From assembly GCA_047621305.1 (NCBI GenBank), contig JBLHNB010000017.1, positions 1 to 64,000 of the forward strand: a stretch of DNA of 64,000 nt, in the 5' to 3' direction. Positions 1-7,775 of the stretch are shown here, piece after piece (position 1 is the stretch's first letter; every line of letters begins with the position of its first letter). The notes beneath the pieces are model-generated. The model was not told the DNA's origin. It ran no database searches and saw nothing but the letters and a program-made list of their open reading frames with translations. This DNA is from Colwellia_A sp047621305 (GTDB taxonomy: Bacteria; Pseudomonadota; Gammaproteobacteria; Enterobacterales; Alteromonadaceae). The translations under genes were made by a program, and so were the position numbers.

Positions 1-83
1 TTGCGATCAGGTTATTGATAGCAAGCCCTTCACAAAAGAAAGCGCTATTTACCCTATAGAGTAGAGCCCGGGCTTGTCCAACA

Positions 84-121
84 CCCGAATAAGGTGTCGG
101 CTACGCGACACCTATTCTTAT
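84..121. repeat. REP-like palindromic hairpin
   Basis: A near-perfect inverted repeat: the core GGTGTCG-gctacg-CGACACC extends outward through GAATAA/TATTC with one bulged base, giving a stem of about 12 pairs. The GGCTACG loop is typical of REP elements mobilised by RAYT (IS200-like) transposases. It sits exactly where the neighbouring acyl-CoA synthetase homology begins, so it may mark the insertion or deletion that removed the 5' end of that gene. No second copy was seen in the window. Confidence 0.55.
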
Positions 122-1250
122 TTGTTGCAGGTGGGATCGGCGATAGTGCGGATATAAACGGTTTAGGTGAAGAGTTGAAAAGCCTCATTTACACCCAACG
201 TAACAATAATCTTTGGTGCCCAGCATTAATTGGACCAAACGGCTTGGGTATGATTAATGCACCTTTACAACTTAATACGTTATTTATTCCACAAGAAAAG
301 TTAAATGTACAATTTTATGATGCTGCTGATGTCGCTTTAGTTAGCCAAAGTGGTGCCTTTTTAATTACGCGCTTATCTCGAGATAATAGCTTGAAATTGA
401 AATATGGTTTTTCAATTGGTAACCAAATAGACATGAAGTTTTCAGATTTTATTGCACTAATAGCAAATGATAAAAGTGTAAAGGTGCTTGGTTTATATGT
501 AGAAGGGTTTGCTGAAGGTGATGTCTGCACTATCAGTAAATTGGTCAATAAATCACATCAAGAAAAACGCCATGTTATTATTTACAAAGGAGGGAGAACT
601 GAGCGAGGAAAGGTAGCTGCAGCGGGCCATACTGGTGCGATGATGGGTGATTATCAAATGCAAAAGCGTTTATTAACTAAATCTGGTGCTATTTTTGTTG
701 AAACCTTTAATCAATTTAATGCGGTACTAAAGTGGTTAAGCGCATATCCTCAAAGTCAGCATATGAAAAAATAAGTATTGTAACTAATGCCGGTTATGAA
801 ACGGTGGGGAGTATGGACATTTTGGGTGATACCCACTCAGCTCGCCTCTATGATTTAAGTACTGATAATCAAAAAATATTACAACAGGTTCTGGTCAACA
901 ACCAACTTGATAGTTTAGTTGTTCCTGCAAACCCTCTAGATTTAACACCTATGGCTGGAGAAAAAGCCTATTTTGATTGTGTTGAAGCTATGATTAATTT
1001 TGGTTCCGACACGATATTATTAGGTTTAGTACCATTAACTAACCAATTAGAAACAAAAGCATTACACCAAGTAACGGCATTTGCAAAAAAATTAAAGCAA
1101 CTTGCAATCAAAAGCGATAGTTGCATTGGTATCGTTTTAGACGTAGGTTTATGCTATCAAGAATATAAAGATATATTCCAAAAAGAAAACCTACCCGTAT
1201 TTGATAGTATGGATATGGCCGTACTGGGTGTAAATATTCTTTATAAGTAA
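94..1250 (+). pseudogene. NDP-forming acyl-CoA synthetase (acetate-CoA ligase family), 5'-truncated and frameshifted
   Basis: Remnant of the alpha-type CoA-binding/ligase protein of the ADP-forming acetate-CoA ligase family, which in intact form interconverts acyl-CoA and acid with nucleotide phosphorylation. Visible signatures are IGPNGLGMIN, then ALVSQSGAF and SIGNQIDMKFSDF, then YKGGRTERGK and AAGHTGAMMGDY of the succinyl-CoA-ligase-like domain. The CoA-binding Rossmann N-terminus (roughly the first 100 residues) is missing: upstream the frame meets stops at 16-21 and the hairpin at 84-121. The frame closes at 774. The homology resumes in the +2-shifted frame with ISIVTNAGYETVGSMD and runs to 1250. 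Restoring one A in the A6 run at 766-771 rejoins the two parts. No ATP-grasp domain follows. Most likely a dead gene; a sequencing error at the homopolymer could explain the shift but not the missing N-terminus. Confidence 0.8.
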
Positions 1251-1291
1251 TACCACGTTGATTAATTAACTGATTAATAATCACTGTAAAT

Positions 1292-2128
1292 TTATGTTTT
1301 TAGTTTTAAAGCCGTTAATATCGACAAACCTTCTAAATTACAAAAGTTAACGGCGTCATCGATATCTTCAAAGGTAAGTCCTAAGTCTTTCATTAAATGT
1401 TGCCCTAAAAAAGTGTGTTTTGAATACATTCCCGGATGAGAATTAAGTAAAGCTAAGCGGCTAGCAACATACAACAATTTTGCCTTTTTGTTAGTCTCAT
1501 GCCCATAGGCATGATGATATTCCCTGATTGGTATAATTAATGACTCTGGTAATTGCCATAATTTAAGTAAAGCAGCACCACAATCTGCATAAGTAAATCC
1601 AAATACATCCTGTTGTCTTTGCCAAGGTGTTTCATCTTTGCTGTACCCTTGACAATAAATGACCTTTTTACTTTCAGATTGTGCTATCGCCAATTCGCCA
1701 ATATTATGTAATAACCCAGACAAAAATACGCCATCGTTATTAAGCCCTACTTTTGGTGCTAGAAACTTACAAATTAGCGCGCAGTCAACACTCACTTCCC
1801 AAAAACGGTCTATATCAATATCTATTATATTTGTGTGACTAAATGTTGTGGTGACACCATAGGTATTAACAAGATTACGTATTTCTTCAATGCCTAACAC
1901 CATAATTGCGCGAGAAATTGAATCTATTTCTCTAGGGAAGTTAAATAACGCACTGTTGGCAATTTTTAACAAGGTTAAGGATAATGCAGGATCTAAACAA
2001 ACAATATTTGCAATATCAGCCAGTGTTGATTGCGGATCATCCATAACTTCTTTCAGGCGTAAATATACATCAGGTAGTACACATAATTCTTTTGCTTGTT
2101 GTGCATACTCTAAAGCACTCAAAGACAT
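1292..2128 (-). CDS. HDOD domain protein
   Basis: 278 residues made up almost entirely of an HDOD domain, a catalytically degenerate relative of HD phosphohydrolases used in bacterial signalling. The opening LCVLPDVYLRLKEVMDDPQ, followed by ADIANIVCLDPALSLTLLKIANSALF, is the family hallmark. Later GVFLSGLLHNIGELAIA marks the helix that carries the HD residues in active enzymes. No GGDEF, EAL or receiver domain is attached, so its output partner is not encoded here. The ATG start is preceded by GGAG at good spacing. It faces the pseudogene and is followed on the same strand-side by a small unknown gene upstream at 2167-2409, about 40 bases away, so the two may be co-transcribed. Substrate or partner cannot be told from sequence. 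Confidence 0.9.
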   Translation of the reverse strand: MSLSALEYAQQAKELCVLPDVYLRLKEVMDDPQSTLADIANIVCLDPALSLTLLKIANSALFNFPREIDSISRAIMVLGIEEIRNLVNTYGVTTTFSHTNIIDIDIDRFWEVSVDCALICKFLAPKVGLNNDGVFLSGLLHNIGELAIAQSESKKVIYCQGYSKDETPWQRQQDVFGFTYADCGAALLKLWQLPESLIIPIREYHHAYGHETNKKAKLLYVASRLALLNSHPGMYSKHTFLGQHLMKDLGLTFEDIDDAVNFCNLEGLSILTALKLKT

Positions 2129-2166
2129 AATAAAACTCCAATAAATATTGCACCTAAAGTAAAAAG

Positions 2167-2409
2167 TTAACTTCTTACATCTTTTTTCAACTTTATGATC
2201 AAGTCTATATGGGGGATCAATTCTTCTATTTCATGAATATGATCACGTAATACTTCCCACTGACCTAATTCAAGTTTTCCAGAGTCAAGTATCGCTCCTT
2301 TAAGCTCACTAACTAAAGAGTTTCCATCATGCTGTTCAATAAATTCATTAATGCGTAATAATGAATTTAAATCTGCCTGAGAAATAATTTCTTTTTGCAT
2401 TTTTTTCAT
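2167..2409 (-). CDS. Hypothetical small protein (80 aa)
   Basis: A charged, apparently all-helical soluble protein of about 80 residues with no signal peptide or membrane segment. I do not recognise a family. The C-terminal half has the heptad-like stretch VLRDHIHEIEELIPHIDLIIKLKK, which could form an amphipathic helix. I prefer the ATG at 2409; a GTG 12 bases upstream and an ATG at 2400 are alternatives, and none has a strong Shine-Dalgarno. It lies just upstream of the HDOD gene on the same strand, suggesting a two-gene unit. Confidence 0.55.
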   Translation of the reverse strand: MKKMQKEIISQADLNSLLRINEFIEQHDGNSLVSELKGAILDSGKLELGQWEVLRDHIHEIEELIPHIDLIIKLKKDVRS

Positions 2410-2570
2410 TCTGGCAACCACACAGCAATATTTAGCGTAAGTATAGTTTATTTTTAAAAAACTAAGAGGAACTCAGCTATTTTTTTAAATTTATCATATA
2501 GAACGCTTGAAAATAAACTTTTCAGCCACATACTTATATTTATAGAAGAGACCGACAGTAGAGATTTATA

Positions 2571-2789
2571 ATGAATACAGAACAAATGGTTACCGAACTT
2601 TTCGATATATTTGATAAAAACAAAGATGGTGTTATCTCTCGCGGTGAATTTATTGAACTTGCCGAATGCTTATTACATGAGAAGGGATTAAATTTCAGTG
2701 GTAGTATTTTTACCCACTTCGACGAAAACCACGATAACGTTATTTCTCGCCAAGAATTAATAAATATGGTTATCGAATTAGCGCTATAA
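2571..2789 (+). CDS. Two-EF-hand calcium-binding protein (72 aa)
   Basis: A 72-residue protein that consists of just one EF-hand pair. Loop 1 (residues 15-26) is DKNKDGVISRGE, matching the canonical 12-residue pattern with acidic or polar residues at 1, 3, 5, Gly at 6, Ile at 8 and Glu at 12. Loop 2 (51-62) is DENHDNVISRQE, canonical except for Asn at position 6. There is no signal peptide, so it should be cytoplasmic, making it a calmodulin-like or calerythrin-like minimal sensor or buffer. It stands alone with its own leader and a hairpin terminator at 2808-2852. Target protein unknown. Confidence 0.85.
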   Translation: MNTEQMVTELFDIFDKNKDGVISRGEFIELAECLLHEKGLNFSGSIFTHFDENHDNVISRQELINMVIELAL

Positions 2790-2807
2790 ATCAGTAAAAT
2801 TAAAAAG

Positions 2808-2852
2808 TGATGTAAGCGTTTTTAAAAGTCACTTACATCATGTCTGTTTTTT
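2808..2852 (+). terminator. Terminator-like hairpin after the EF-hand gene
   Basis: TGATGTAAG pairs with CTTACATCA (9 bp) across a 15-base loop, followed by a T-rich tract at 2845-2852. It starts 18 bases after the EF-hand stop codon. The long loop makes it a moderate call. Confidence 0.5.
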
Positions 2853-2866
2853 ATACTATCAAAATA

Positions 2867-3346
2867 TCATCTCGCAAAATCGAGCAATGTTTGTCCTGTC
2901 ATTCGGTAACTCACCCATTCTTCTTGGGCTTTTGAGCCAATGGATGCATAAAAATCTCGAGAAGGCATATTCCAGTCCAAACAACTCCATTCAAAACGAG
3001 CACAATCGTTGTCAACCGCAATGTTTGCCATTGCCTTTAACAGCGCTAAACCTGCACCTTTACCACGATGTTCAGGAGCGACATATAAATCTTCTAAATA
3101 CAACCCTGACTTTGCTAACCACGTTGAATAATTATAGAAATAGATAGCAGAACCGATTGCGGCACCGTCCAGTTCACAAATCAAACCATATACTTGACTA
3201 TCTTCACCAAACATACTTGATCTAATCGTATCTTCTGTTGCCAAGACTTCATGTTCTGCTTTTTCATAAATAGCTAAGTCGACAATAAACTTTAAAAGTA
3301 CTGCTGCATCAGCCGCTACTGCAGCCCTGATAACTAATTCACTCAC
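2867..3346 (-). CDS. GNAT family N-acetyltransferase
   Basis: Acetyl-CoA-dependent N-acetyltransferase of about 159 residues, resembling the diamine/spermidine acetyltransferase group. The fold starts at LVIRAAVAADAAVL; the acetyl-CoA loop is YVAPEHRGKGAGLALL; the C-terminal WSCLDWNMPSRDFYASIGS segment is the usual strand 5-helix-strand 6 region with the conserved Asn and Tyr. The frame is open upstream to 3514, but the extra N-terminal residues have no family counterpart. I therefore place the start at the GTG at 3346 with GGAT upstream; an ATG at 3394 behind GGAA is a real alternative. Acceptor substrate not predictable. Confidence 0.8.
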   Translation of the reverse strand: MSELVIRAAVAADAAVLLKFIVDLAIYEKAEHEVLATEDTIRSSMFGEDSQVYGLICELDGAAIGSAIYFYNYSTWLAKSGLYLEDLYVAPEHRGKGAGLALLKAMANIAVDNDCARFEWSCLDWNMPSRDFYASIGSKAQEEWVSYRMTGQTLLDFAR

Positions 3347-3858
3347 TTGATTTATCCACGGGTAAAGTTGCTTTATGATATACTCACATAACATAGGATT
3401 CCAATGTATATTGGCTTGTATTTGAGAATAAAATGGACTTAGCTCAGAATGATTTGAGCTTATGAGTACTCTTCGATACATTACATAAATATCGGTCTGT
3501 ATCCGTTGCAACAAATAAAAGATGTATACCCATCAGCTTTTAGTCATGGTCTTCCACGTTGCATTGCCCACAACTATTGAATTAATATTGAACTCTTTAA
3601 ATCTCCAATCACTCTACCTAACTATCAATTCAATATTTATTGGCATCAATTAAACACCAATAAATTAAGTTGTTGATGGCGAGTAGAGCAGATTAAATTA
3701 TTACGTAAAACACACGCATTCGCACACACAAATGAATATTAAACGTCGCTAAACTGTATAAGTTTAACTTCACTAATTCTGTGGCTGTTAGGTCGTGAAA
3801 ATTCTCGTTATAGTAATATGCTCAAATAGCTTTTAAACTATCGTTCAAGGAACAAACC
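3347..3858. other. Intergenic region, 512 bases
   Basis: No convincing coding sequence beyond the possible N-terminal extension of the GNAT gene (to 3394 or 3514). It contains an inverted repeat ATTTATTGG/CCAATAAAT at 3635-3665 with a 13-base loop and no T-run. The last 100 bases must hold the promoter of the M20 peptidase gene, whose AAGGA ribosome site lies just before 3859. Confidence 0.4.
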
Positions 3859-5364
3859 GTGCTAAAAAAACTATCAACTTTATCTTTATTTCTTACTTTA
3901 CCTTTTACCTACAATACCTATGCGGCGGCAGTAAGTACTCTCGCTGATGAAACAGTGCAATATGCCGTTAATACTTACCAACAAGCGATGATTGATAGCT
4001 TAGGTAAACTGGTTAAACATAATACAGTAGCCATTGACGGTGTATCAGCAAATGATAACCCTGCACATATAGCTTTTAAAAAAGAATTAGAAAAACAAGC
4101 GTTGGCATTAGGCTTAGACTATAAAGATGATGGTTATATCGTCATTATTGGTTTGGGCAAAAGTAAAGAGCGTGTCGGTATTATTACCCATGGTGATATT
4201 CAACCGGTAACTCCAAGTAAATGGAAGATGTCACCATTTAAATTAGACTTAACATCTGAGCCAGGTAAATTAATTGGTCGTGGCACTGAAGATGATAAAG
4301 GCCCTATATCTACGGCTTTATATGCGATGAAAGCGATTAAAGATAAAGAAATAAAACTAAATAAACGTATTGAGCTTTACGTCTATATGGCAGAAGAGTC
4401 TGATTGGGCTCCCTTAGAAGAATACGTTAAAAATAATACATTACCACAAACCAATATCACCATAGATTCAGAGTATCCGATTGTTACTGCTGAAAAAGGT
4501 TATGGCACTTTAAAATTTAAATTTAAAAAACAAAAAACCTCAAGTATTGAAACGTATATTAGTCATTTTGAGGGCGGATATTTTGGTAGTCAAATACCTG
4601 AAGATGCCATCGCTATCATCGAAAATGCGGATATTAACCTACTACAGAGCCTAATGAATAAAGCGCAAAACTACTCAGGTATAAGCTTTGACTTTGAACT
4701 AAAAGAAACCACATTAACCATTACTGCTTTAGGAAAATCTGCACATTCATCAAAACCTGAATCCGGTGTTAATGCGATTCCTCATCTTGCTGATTTGTTG
4801 TCTGAAACTCATTGGAAAAACAATGGTGCAGGTACCTTAGTTAACTTTATCAATGACAATATTGGTCTAGGCTTAGAAGGGAAGAAATTTGGCGACATTG
4901 CTTATCGTGATGACTTTATGGGTTCAATGACAGTATCACCCACGGTTATTAAACAACATGAGGGTGATATTGAATTAAACATCAATATTCGCCGACCGCG
5001 TGGTAAATCAGCTGTTCAGCTTCGAGCTGAAATTAATAGTGCAGTTGCTACCTGGAAATTAACCAATATGGCCAAAATCGTTGAACTTGAACACTATATA
5101 GGTGATCCATGGGTACAAGGCGATGTACCGCATGCTCATACGCTACTCTCAGTATTTTCTCATTATACCGGGATTAAGAACCCTAAACCGGTAGCCATTG
5201 GTGGTGGTACTAATTCGCGTTTATTCCCCAACGCTGTCAGCTTTGGTCCATCCATGCCAAATACCGAATATACTGGCCACTCAGAACACGAATTTATTAC
5301 CATGGAACAGTTTGTTTTAAACCTTAAAATGTATACTGCCGTTATGATTGAATTGGCAAAGTAG
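3859..5364 (+). CDS. Exported M20 family metallopeptidase (PepV-like dipeptidase)
   Basis: A zinc-dependent dipeptidase or aminoacylase-like hydrolase of the M20 family, 501 residues. The N-terminus is a Sec signal peptide (hydrophobic LSLFLTLPFTYNTYAAA), so it acts outside the inner membrane, unlike cytoplasmic PepV of lactic bacteria. Motifs: THGDIQPVTPSKW (metal His and the Asp two residues on), GRGTEDDKGP (bridging Asp and neighbours), MAEESDW (catalytic Glu and metal Glu region) and SAHSSKPESGVNAIP of the lid domain. Start is GTG with AAGGA six bases upstream. A strong hairpin at 5385-5424 follows. It is transcribed toward the sugar-acid genes but separated by about 140 bases, so it is probably independent and serves peptide scavenging. 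Confidence 0.85.
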   Translation: MLKKLSTLSLFLTLPFTYNTYAAAVSTLADETVQYAVNTYQQAMIDSLGKLVKHNTVAIDGVSANDNPAHIAFKKELEKQALALGLDYKDDGYIVIIGLGKSKERVGIITHGDIQPVTPSKWKMSPFKLDLTSEPGKLIGRGTEDDKGPISTALYAMKAIKDKEIKLNKRIELYVYMAEESDWAPLEEYVKNNTLPQTNITIDSEYPIVTAEKGYGTLKFKFKKQKTSSIETYISHFEGGYFGSQIPEDAIAIIENADINLLQSLMNKAQNYSGISFDFELKETTLTITALGKSAHSSKPESGVNAIPHLADLLSETHWKNNGAGTLVNFINDNIGLGLEGKKFGDIAYRDDFMGSMTVSPTVIKQHEGDIELNINIRRPRGKSAVQLRAEINSAVATWKLTNMAKIVELEHYIGDPWVQGDVPHAHTLLSVFSHYTGIKNPKPVAIGGGTNSRLFPNAVSFGPSMPNTEYTGHSEHEFITMEQFVLNLKMYTAVMIELAK

Positions 5365-5384
5365 TTTATGCCCATGAATAAAGT

Positions 5385-5424
5385 GAGTACTAGCGACAGC
5401 TGCTTCTGCTAATCGTTAGTACTC
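5385..5424 (+). terminator. Strong hairpin after the M20 peptidase gene
   Basis: GAGTACTAGCGA pairs with TCGTTAGTACTC (11 of 12 positions) around a 16-base loop. No T-run follows, so it may be a stabilising 3' hairpin rather than an intrinsic terminator. Confidence 0.4.
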
Positions 5425-5505
5425 AATATAGAAGAAATACATTTCAGATGGCGCTTCATTCTAGATAACGATATGATCAGTAAAACTATTTAAATTGAAT
5501 TGAAC

Positions 5506-6231
5506 ATGAAAAAAACATGCATAGTTACCGGTGGAAGTTCAGGCATTGGCCTGAGTATCGTTGAATTATTTATCAATAACGATTACCAAGTCTTTAATCT
5601 CGATTTACAAAAGTCCGACCTTGGGGAGTTTCGTCAGTGTGATGTTACCAATACCCAACACGTTAATGCGATCATTACTGATATTGCTAAAACAAATAAA
5701 ATCGATGTTTTAGTTTCTAACGCAGGTATTCATTTTTCAGGAAACATTGAGAATACCTCAGATGCTGATTTTGATAAAGTACTCAATATCAATGTTAAAG
5801 GTGCCTATGCGGCAATAAAAGCGGTATTGCCCAACATGAAAGCTCATCAAAATGGTGCGATTATTTTAATGGCTTCTGATCAAGCGCTCATTGCCAAACA
5901 AAACTCTTTTGCTTACAACATGAGCAAAGCGGCGCTTGCTTCTATGGCAAAAACAACGGCGCTTGATTATGCTGCTTTTAATATCCGTGCAAATGCTGTG
6001 TGCCCTGGCACCATAGAAACGCCCCTGTATCATCAAGCCATTGATAAATATTGCCAACGTTCAGGTGCCGATAAAAAACAAGTGCATCATGAAGAAGAAA
6101 AACTACAACCTTTAGGGCGATTAGGTCAACCAGAAGAAGTGGCTGAATTAGTCTTGTTTTTAGCATCTGATAAAGCCAAATTTATTACCGGCAGCTTGCA
6201 AGTTATCGATGGTGGCTATACCGCACAATAA
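5506..6231 (+). CDS. SDR family NAD(P)-dependent sugar dehydrogenase (candidate)
   Basis: Classical short-chain dehydrogenase, 241 residues, soluble. It has the nucleotide-binding TGGSSGIG (residues 8-15), SNAG at 71-74, catalytic Ser124, Tyr137 and Lys141 (YNMSK), and the CPGTIETP loop after them. The best specific reading is an L-fucose/sugar dehydrogenase or a 2-keto-3-deoxy sugar-acid dehydrogenase, because the next gene 14 bases downstream is a COG3618 lactonase-like hydrolase and an enolase-superfamily dehydratase is close by. In the oxidative L-fucose pathway of Xanthomonas these families act in succession. The frame extends to a TTG at 5500, but ATG 5506 matches the family start. Exact substrate is inferred from context only. 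Confidence 0.8.
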   Translation: MKKTCIVTGGSSGIGLSIVELFINNDYQVFNLDLQKSDLGEFRQCDVTNTQHVNAIITDIAKTNKIDVLVSNAGIHFSGNIENTSDADFDKVLNINVKGAYAAIKAVLPNMKAHQNGAIILMASDQALIAKQNSFAYNMSKAALASMAKTTALDYAAFNIRANAVCPGTIETPLYHQAIDKYCQRSGADKKQVHHEEEKLQPLGRLGQPEEVAELVLFLASDKAKFITGSLQVIDGGYTAQ

Positions 6232-6245
6232 GGCTGAAACAAGAG

Positions 6246-7106
6246 ATGAAAATAATTGATCCCCACCTGCACTTATTTGATTTAACTCAAGGTGATTATC
6301 ATTGGTTAAAAGCAGATAACGCCCCTTTCTGGCCAGATAAAGCACACATTAATAAAAACTTTTTTGAAAGCGATTTAAAACTAAACTCGAGCCTCGAACT
6401 GACAGGTTTTGTCCATATTGAGGCAGGGTTTGATAATAATGAACCATGGCGCGAAATAGAGTGGTTACAAAGTGTTTGTCAAAAATCATTTCGCTCAGTT
6501 GCCTGCATTGATATAACACTTTCACCACAAAAATTCGAACACCAACTAACTAAACTACTTACCTTTAAGAGTGTCGTTGGTTGTCGTTATATTCTTGATG
6601 AAAATGCAGCAACACTCTTATTAAATACACAAGTGCAAGAAAACTTAACATTATTAGCTCAACATCAGTTAAGTTTTGATGCACAACTAGCACTGAGTGA
6701 TGATGAAAGTGTTCGCGCTTTAATCAAGCTATTAAAAAACATACCTGAGCTTACCGTCATCATAGACCATAGCGGCTGGCCACCGGCCAATACAAACTCC
6801 ACAGATTATCATCATTGGCTAAATAATATTAAATCTCTCGCTCATTATCGACAATGTGCAATAAAATGCTCAGGCTGGGAAGTGACCGATAGGCAGTATC
6901 AACAGGCTTGGGTCATTAATATCATACAAGATTGTTTCACCTTTTTTGGTGAAAAACGAATTATGTTAGCGAGTAATTTCCCCTTGTGTTTGTTTGCTAG
7001 TGATTATTCTGCTTTATGGCAGTCATACTATGAGCACACCGGGTTTTCTCAACAACAGCTAGAGGCTGTGCTCTATAAAAATGCCTACAACTGGTACAAG
7101 TTTTAA
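6246..7106 (+). CDS. COG3618 amidohydrolase (fuconolactonase-like)
   Basis: Metal-dependent hydrolase of the amidohydrolase superfamily, 286 residues, cytoplasmic. The N-terminal IIDPHLHLFD carries the HxH motif; LTVIIDHSGWPP provides the strand-6 His and CSGWEV and MLASNFPLCLF the later barrel positions seen in COG3618 proteins. Characterised members open sugar lactones (L-fuconolactonase, L-rhamnonolactonase) or 2-pyrone-4,6-dicarboxylate. Together with the dehydrogenase 14 bases upstream, lactonase activity on an aldonolactone is the most economical role. The start codon follows an AAGAG ribosome site. Substrate not provable from sequence. Confidence 0.8.
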   Translation: MKIIDPHLHLFDLTQGDYHWLKADNAPFWPDKAHINKNFFESDLKLNSSLELTGFVHIEAGFDNNEPWREIEWLQSVCQKSFRSVACIDITLSPQKFEHQLTKLLTFKSVVGCRYILDENAATLLLNTQVQENLTLLAQHQLSFDAQLALSDDESVRALIKLLKNIPELTVIIDHSGWPPANTNSTDYHHWLNNIKSLAHYRQCAIKCSGWEVTDRQYQQAWVINIIQDCFTFFGEKRIMLASNFPLCLFASDYSALWQSYYEHTGFSQQQLEAVLYKNAYNWYKF

Positions 7107-7230
7107 ATACCCGCATTTAATACTTTCTACATCCAAACCATTACAAAGAATATATACTTTGCTTTACCTTAATTATTGAAATATTATTCTCAAATAATGC
7201 ATCAAGTTGAAATATACAAAGATAATCGTC

Positions 7231-7689
7231 ATGGATAAATTTGATAAAAAAATACTGCAGATATTACAAAAGGATTGTACGGCGCCAGTCAGTGACGTTG
7301 CCAGTCAAGTTGGACTTTCTACCACACCTTGTTGGCGGCGTATTCAAGCGATGGAAAAGTCTGGCATTATCAAAGGTCGAGTTGCACTGGCAGATCCAGA
7401 AAAGCTGAATGTCGGTTTAACGGTATTTGTGACGATAAAAACCAATCAGCATAACCCTAATTGGTTAGCGGAATTTAGAGCAATAGCTGACGACTTCCCT
7501 GAAATCATCGAGTTTTATCGAATGAGTGGTGAAGTTGATTATTTACTGCGTGTCGTCGTTCCGGATATGAAAGCCTACGATAGTTTCTACAAAAAACTGA
7601 TCACTAGGGCAAGTTTTGCTGATATCAGCTCAAGTTTTGCTATGGAAGAAATTAAATATACCACCGCCCTGCCCGTCGATTATCTCTAA
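7231..7689 (+). CDS. Lrp/AsnC family transcriptional regulator
   Basis: 152-residue feast/famine regulator: an N-terminal winged helix-turn-helix (FDKKILQILQKDC, then VSDVASQVGLSTTPCWRRIQ) followed by an AsnC ligand-binding RAM domain ending EEIKYTTALPVDYL. Family members form octamers that sense amino acids or other small effectors. The TTG upstream at 7207 is rejected because MDKFDKK is the usual start. It lies 124 bases after the lactonase-like gene and is separated from the convergent dehydratase by a bidirectional terminator, so it may control either unit. Effector unknown. Confidence 0.9.
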   Translation: MDKFDKKILQILQKDCTAPVSDVASQVGLSTTPCWRRIQAMEKSGIIKGRVALADPEKLNVGLTVFVTIKTNQHNPNWLAEFRAIADDFPEIIEFYRMSGEVDYLLRVVVPDMKAYDSFYKKLITRASFADISSSFAMEEIKYTTALPVDYL

Positions 7690-7723
7690 AAATAAAATGT
7701 CACAGATAAAAGCGCACAAACAT

Positions 7724-7752
7724 AAAAGGATGACAAGTTGCCATCCTTTTTT
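7724..7752. terminator. Bidirectional intrinsic terminator
   Basis: AAAAGGATG pairs perfectly with CATCCTTTT around a 9-base loop, with T-runs on both strands. It ends the Lrp-type gene on plus and the enolase-superfamily gene on minus. Confidence 0.8.
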
Positions 7753-7775
7753 AAGTTAAAGTTAAAGATAAAGTG

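Noticed and set aside
1..83. Partial transposase or RNA gene at the left edge
   Set aside because: Stops occur early in the relevant frame and no RNA fold or transposase motif is visible in so short a stretch.
1249..1290. TAATACCACGTTGATTAATT after the pseudogene as a terminator or repeat end
   Set aside because: Resembles the first bases of the MITE-like ends, but no stem, T-run or partner repeat is visible.
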